Shown: positions 60,697 through 64,000 of the stretch, piece after piece | Numbering within the stretch: position 1 is the stretch's first letter | Layout: every line of letters starts with the position of its first letter | Origin: Ampullaceana balthica | Lineage: Eukaryota > Mollusca > Gastropoda > Lymnaeidae | NCBI GenBank assembly: GCA_944989445.1 | Contig: CALYLW010000336.1 | Coordinates: 806,291 to 870,290, forward strand | Direction of reading: 5' to 3' | DNA length: 64,000 nucleotides | Notes under the pieces: model-generated | Seen by the model: the letters and a program-made list of their open reading frames with translations, nothing else | Told to the model about the DNA's origin: nothing | Databases searched by the model: none | Program-made: the position numbers and the translations under genes

Positions 60697-63573
60697 CCCT
60701 AGAACTGCCCAGTGAATTTTTCTGTATCGTCCTGCCATTTTAGCATTTTTCATAGGCTTTGTGAAGATGACAAATCCCATACTAAACGAACTCAGAGACC
60801 CTAACATGTATACATTTTCTGAAAGTACATTCGATAAGGTTTCTTATGGTGTAGAAATAATTTGTTTTTATATTATGTATGTTGATACTGACCTTGACCT
60901 TCACAGAGTGAGTAAAATATTACTCAATAACTTGTTCAAACTATCATAAACCAAGATTTTCAGATACTAAAAGCAATACTCTTTCAGAAAATGTTTTATT
61001 ACATTAATACTTGTAAAAACAAAGACCACAAACATGAATGTCTTTGATTATTTTTCTTTTCTGACTAAGACCCTGGTCGGTCTGATAAATGAGGTGAGGC
61101 TCGCAATACTCATGGCACCCAACTTTGCAAGCAGGACACCCGTGTCATTTCTGTTTTCTACTCTTTCAACTTTTTTTGTCTTTGCTTCTGTCACTGCAAA
61201 CAAAGCAGTCCTTATTGCCTTCCAATAACAACAGCTGATAGCAAGGACATTGAATCCCAGGTGGTTGAACCTTTATGTCAGAATTTGCTTTAACCAACAT
61301 TCCACTTTGAGACTGTTAACTGTTAATAGTTCATCATCAGAAATTAAATTTTAAAAATTAATAGGCTCTGAACACATTTCCAAATTTACATTCTGACAGT
61401 AAACAGGATTTCTGACAGTGAAATTAGGATCTATTCTGAGTCTGTTCTGCTCTATATCAATGCACTCCCAAACAAATTGTCAGTAAAATTTCATCACTAT
61501 GACAGAGAGTCAGAGAGGTGCAGTCAGGGGTGCCACTCACTGGGAGCTGTGAACCCTGAAATCCCTTTTTAAAAATTTCTTGAATCCTGAAAATTCTTTT
61601 ATAAATTTTTCAAACCCTGAAAATTTAAACGTAACAAAGTGCACTGTAATTTTCATTTTCCAACCAATTATATCCATCATCACATGTGTTTAACACTTTT
61701 TCCCATATCAACAATATTTATTTCACATTCGCAATAATAATTTTGAGACAGTTTAAAGGAAAAAGTATATATGTACATAAAATTGTATATATTTATATAT
61801 ACAGGCTAGGCAATATGTACAATACAAAAGAAACATGCCTATACTACTTAGATTATCTATAATATAGAATTCCCTTCAATAACTTACACTAATATTTCAT
61901 ATTATTTATAAACTGTATTATTATAATAATATGATAATTAAATAAATTATTATTATTTTGAATTTTATTTCTTTGTTTTACGTCATTTTATGGGCTTGTT
62001 TTGAAATTACATGTAACTCAATATATTTATTACATAAATTATAGTTTATAGCAGGTTCATAATTTAATAATTATTATTGTCAATAGACTATTGGCTTTAT
62101 CTTGTACTTATACTACTTATACTGTTTAACTTGTAAGTGTAAGAGTAGAAGTAGAGGCCTGATGTAAATGAATAGTATAAGTATAACTATTATAACTATA
62201 ATTTAGGTTTGGTTAGAATTACATTTACTACTACTAATACAACTATTGGATAATTACTTGAATTTTAACTACTAAAAGAGACGTAGCCGTGAAAATTATT
62301 ATTATTTATTTTTATTTAGTATTTAGTATTGCCAACGCACAAAGTCATTAAGTCTTCAAACTTAAATGTACTTTTTTTTATTTTTGTATCTGTACATAGT
62401 AGAGGCATAGGCCTAGACCTTATATAATTATAAAAATTTTTGAAAAAAATATCGCGGAAAAAATTAAAATTAAATATTAATGTGTTTCTCCAACCCAGTC
62501 AGTTTAGATGCAACCGCAATCATTTTTTTCTTCATGTTTCGATAATTAATAATGCGTGCTAAAACGAAAGCAGGTGAGACACTTCTAGCCAAGTCAACGG
62601 TGAAACTTTTACTAAAAGTAAGAAGAAGAAAAAATCCTAACACCATGCTCGTATTTATAAAAAATAAAAAGTAAAGCGGTCATCCGAAAGCACACATCTC
62701 ACGTAATTTATGATAAAATTAAACTTTTTTTTTAGAAAACTGACTTCAAGCACAAAATTCCGATTCAAACGGAGCGTGATCCGTTCCATTATTTTGTTTA
62801 AGTTTTTCCGAATATTGTTGTTATGCGCAGAACGATGCGCGATCGCGCGACGATGACACGCTAGCAAAGGGAAGGGAGAGGTCACGGTACCAGTCCTATT
62901 TATAGCGAGTCCGCATCTCCCTGAATAGGCTTTCCGCGCGTTATGACTTTTCCCCCATTCTTTTAAACCCAGAAGCCAAATTTGAAAAACTAAACTCGCA
63001 AATCCGGAAAATCCGGCAAGAGCGAGAAAAAAACCTCGTGAATCCGGAAAGAGCAAAATCAAAAACTCGCGAATCCGGAAAATAAAAATATTTAGTTTCA
63101 CGAATCCGGAATTCCGGGACAAACCGGAGCGGTGGCACCCCTGGGTGCAGTGCTAATTTTGTCAATATTTGACTGTATGTCGACCTCACTGCTACTAACA
63201 CTATCATCACTTAGTGTAAGGTCCATGAAATTATTATTTTAATTAAAGTAAATTAAATAAAGATATTTGATGTTAATTTGCCGATCCAGATGGACCCTCT
63301 CCAGCGCCAGACATTTTGGCAGTCAAAAAAAATTAAGAAAATTTTCACTCTGCTTTATTCAGAAGATAACACTCAATAAGTATACGTTGTAAAAACAACC
63401 ACATAAGGAAAAATGAAGGAAATTCATTTATTAACAGTGATCTACCCTTACTAAACGTAAATAAAAAAATTCGCATTTTTAATAACGATTTTACTAACGG
63501 TTATTTATATCTGCTGGGACACCACAGAACTGGGGATAATGGCCTACCATCAGCTGTTATCCCAGTTCTAGGG
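60697..63573 (-). mobile_element. piggyBac-like element, internally deleted and split by a hAT-like insertion
   Basis: Both ends start CCCTAGAACTG reading inward. The right end abuts TTAA (63574-63577), the piggyBac target; the left flank is TTAT, one change from TTAA. On the minus strand, decayed coding remains include MDLTLSDDSVSSSEVDIQSN (near 63230) and a cysteine-rich C-terminus with QCPCYQLL, CFVCSDRSKDKK and GCPACKVGCHEYCEP (about 61080-61260). That recalls the zinc-binding tail of piggyBac transposases, now with stops and frame changes. The central catalytic region is missing: only about 1.26 kb remains without the 1.6-kb insertion. Confidence 0.72.
61525..63143. mobile_element. hAT-like element with 8-bp target duplication, nested in piggyBac remnant
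   Basis: Starts CAGGGGTGCCAC and ends GTGGCACCCCTG (perfect 12-bp inverted repeat). It is flanked by perfect GGTGCAGT duplications (61517-61524 and 63144-63151). It is 1619 bp long. Subterminal motifs repeat: GAATCCGGAAA-like copies at the right end and CCTGAAA-like copies at the left. The interior is AT-rich and no transposase is recognisable, so this is a non-autonomous copy. The 155-codon minus-strand frame at 62655-63122 spans the repeat-rich end and is not called as a gene. Confidence 0.88.
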
Positions 63574-63609
63574 TTAAACTACTATAAAAAATAAGCAACA
63601 ATTCATTAA

Positions 63610-63874
63610 TTAATTGAATCTCTCATCAGAAAAATAATAACTTGGATCTTCCTTTGCCCATTGTTTAATTTAAAATAAGTAGTAGTATCCAAAAAAAGCT
63701 AAATGTCAATGATTTTAATATTCTTAAGCAGTCATAAGATTAGGACAGATCCTGTTTAATCAAAGTCAAAGCGCCTTACTTTGAAGTTTCTAAGCAATCT
63801 TTGCTGTATTTGATACACTCTCTTGTTGGTTCTCAAAACTTCAGGAAAATACCTCCTTACCAGGATGAGTAGGC
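63610..63874 (-). CDS. possible 3' end of an unidentified minus-strand gene
   Basis: Two exon-like pieces. 63780-63874 encodes LLILVRRYFPEVLRTNKRVY and QIQQRLLRNFK, before a good donor (GTAAGG). 63610-63651 encodes EDPSYYFSDERFN and TAA after a CAAAG acceptor. Phases agree (0/0). The texture is protein-like but I recognise no family, and both acceptors have poor pyrimidine tracts. The gene would continue beyond the window. Confidence 0.25.
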
Positions 63875-64000
63875 CTTAAATAGTCTTTTTCTTTTTTTAA
63901 GTTAACTGGTCCTCAAAATGAGTCGGTCTTAACAACCGTAGTGTTTATTCATTACGATTATAATAGGCCCTATTTTAGTATTAGTATGGAAAGCGTTATC

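Noticed and set aside
61034..61228. 64-codon hydrophobic plus-strand frame
   Set aside because: It is the complement of the decayed piggyBac cysteine-rich region.
62655..63122. 155-codon minus-strand frame
   Set aside because: It lies across the subterminal repeats of the hAT-like element, with no transposase motif.

Overview
The window is animal nuclear DNA. It is AT-rich, its genes are split by GT-AG introns of up to 6 kb, and it carries microsatellites, minisatellites, a tRNA-derived SINE and many decayed DNA transposons. The two main genes, a mitochondria-eating-protein-like gene and an HSPA12-type Hsp70 gene, belong to families that are expanded in molluscs. The SINE tail (GATAAGATAAG) also looks molluscan. 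A gastropod or another mollusc is my best guess; this is inference, not proof.

Layout. (1) 1-10.5 kb holds mostly repeats, with one probable CpG-rich exon at 4178-4294. (2) 10.5-14.4 kb, plus strand: the 3' part of a MIEAP/SPATA18-like gene, in five exons whose splice phases all agree. The 4178-4294 exon is phase-compatible with it. (3) 14.4-26.6 kb has no convincing gene. It contains 29-bp and 21-bp minisatellites, SINE copies, a probable Helitron end, and a pogo/Tigger-like element with a MITE nested inside it. (4) 26.65-56.4 kb, plus strand: one large HSPA12-like gene. A CpG-rich candidate promoter and first exon lie near 26.9 kb. Two giant exons (1.8 and 4.0 kb) encode about 1940 residues of low-complexity, Ser/Lys/Glu-rich, probably disordered protein. 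Nine short exons then encode a complete HSPA12-type Hsp70 ATPase domain. The assembled protein is 2537 residues, or 2563 with a candidate 78-nt cassette exon; vertebrate HSPA12A is about 675. (5) 58-60.2 kb, minus strand: the last three exons of a V-ATPase subunit e gene, convergent with the HSPA12 gene. (6) 60.7-63.6 kb: a decayed piggyBac-like element split by a hAT-like element, each bounded by terminal repeats and target duplications. (7) 63.6-63.9 kb: possible 3'-terminal exons of an unidentified minus-strand gene.

The most notable object is the giant HSPA12-like protein, a complete chaperone-family ATPase domain behind an enormous charged, serine-tract N-terminal region. The exon phases support one continuous reading frame. 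Only transcript data can show whether it is one protein or several isoforms. I found no CRISPR array, rRNA gene or free-standing tRNA gene. Exon boundaries were set by hand from reading frame, splice-site consensus and remembered family sequence; no alignment was run.
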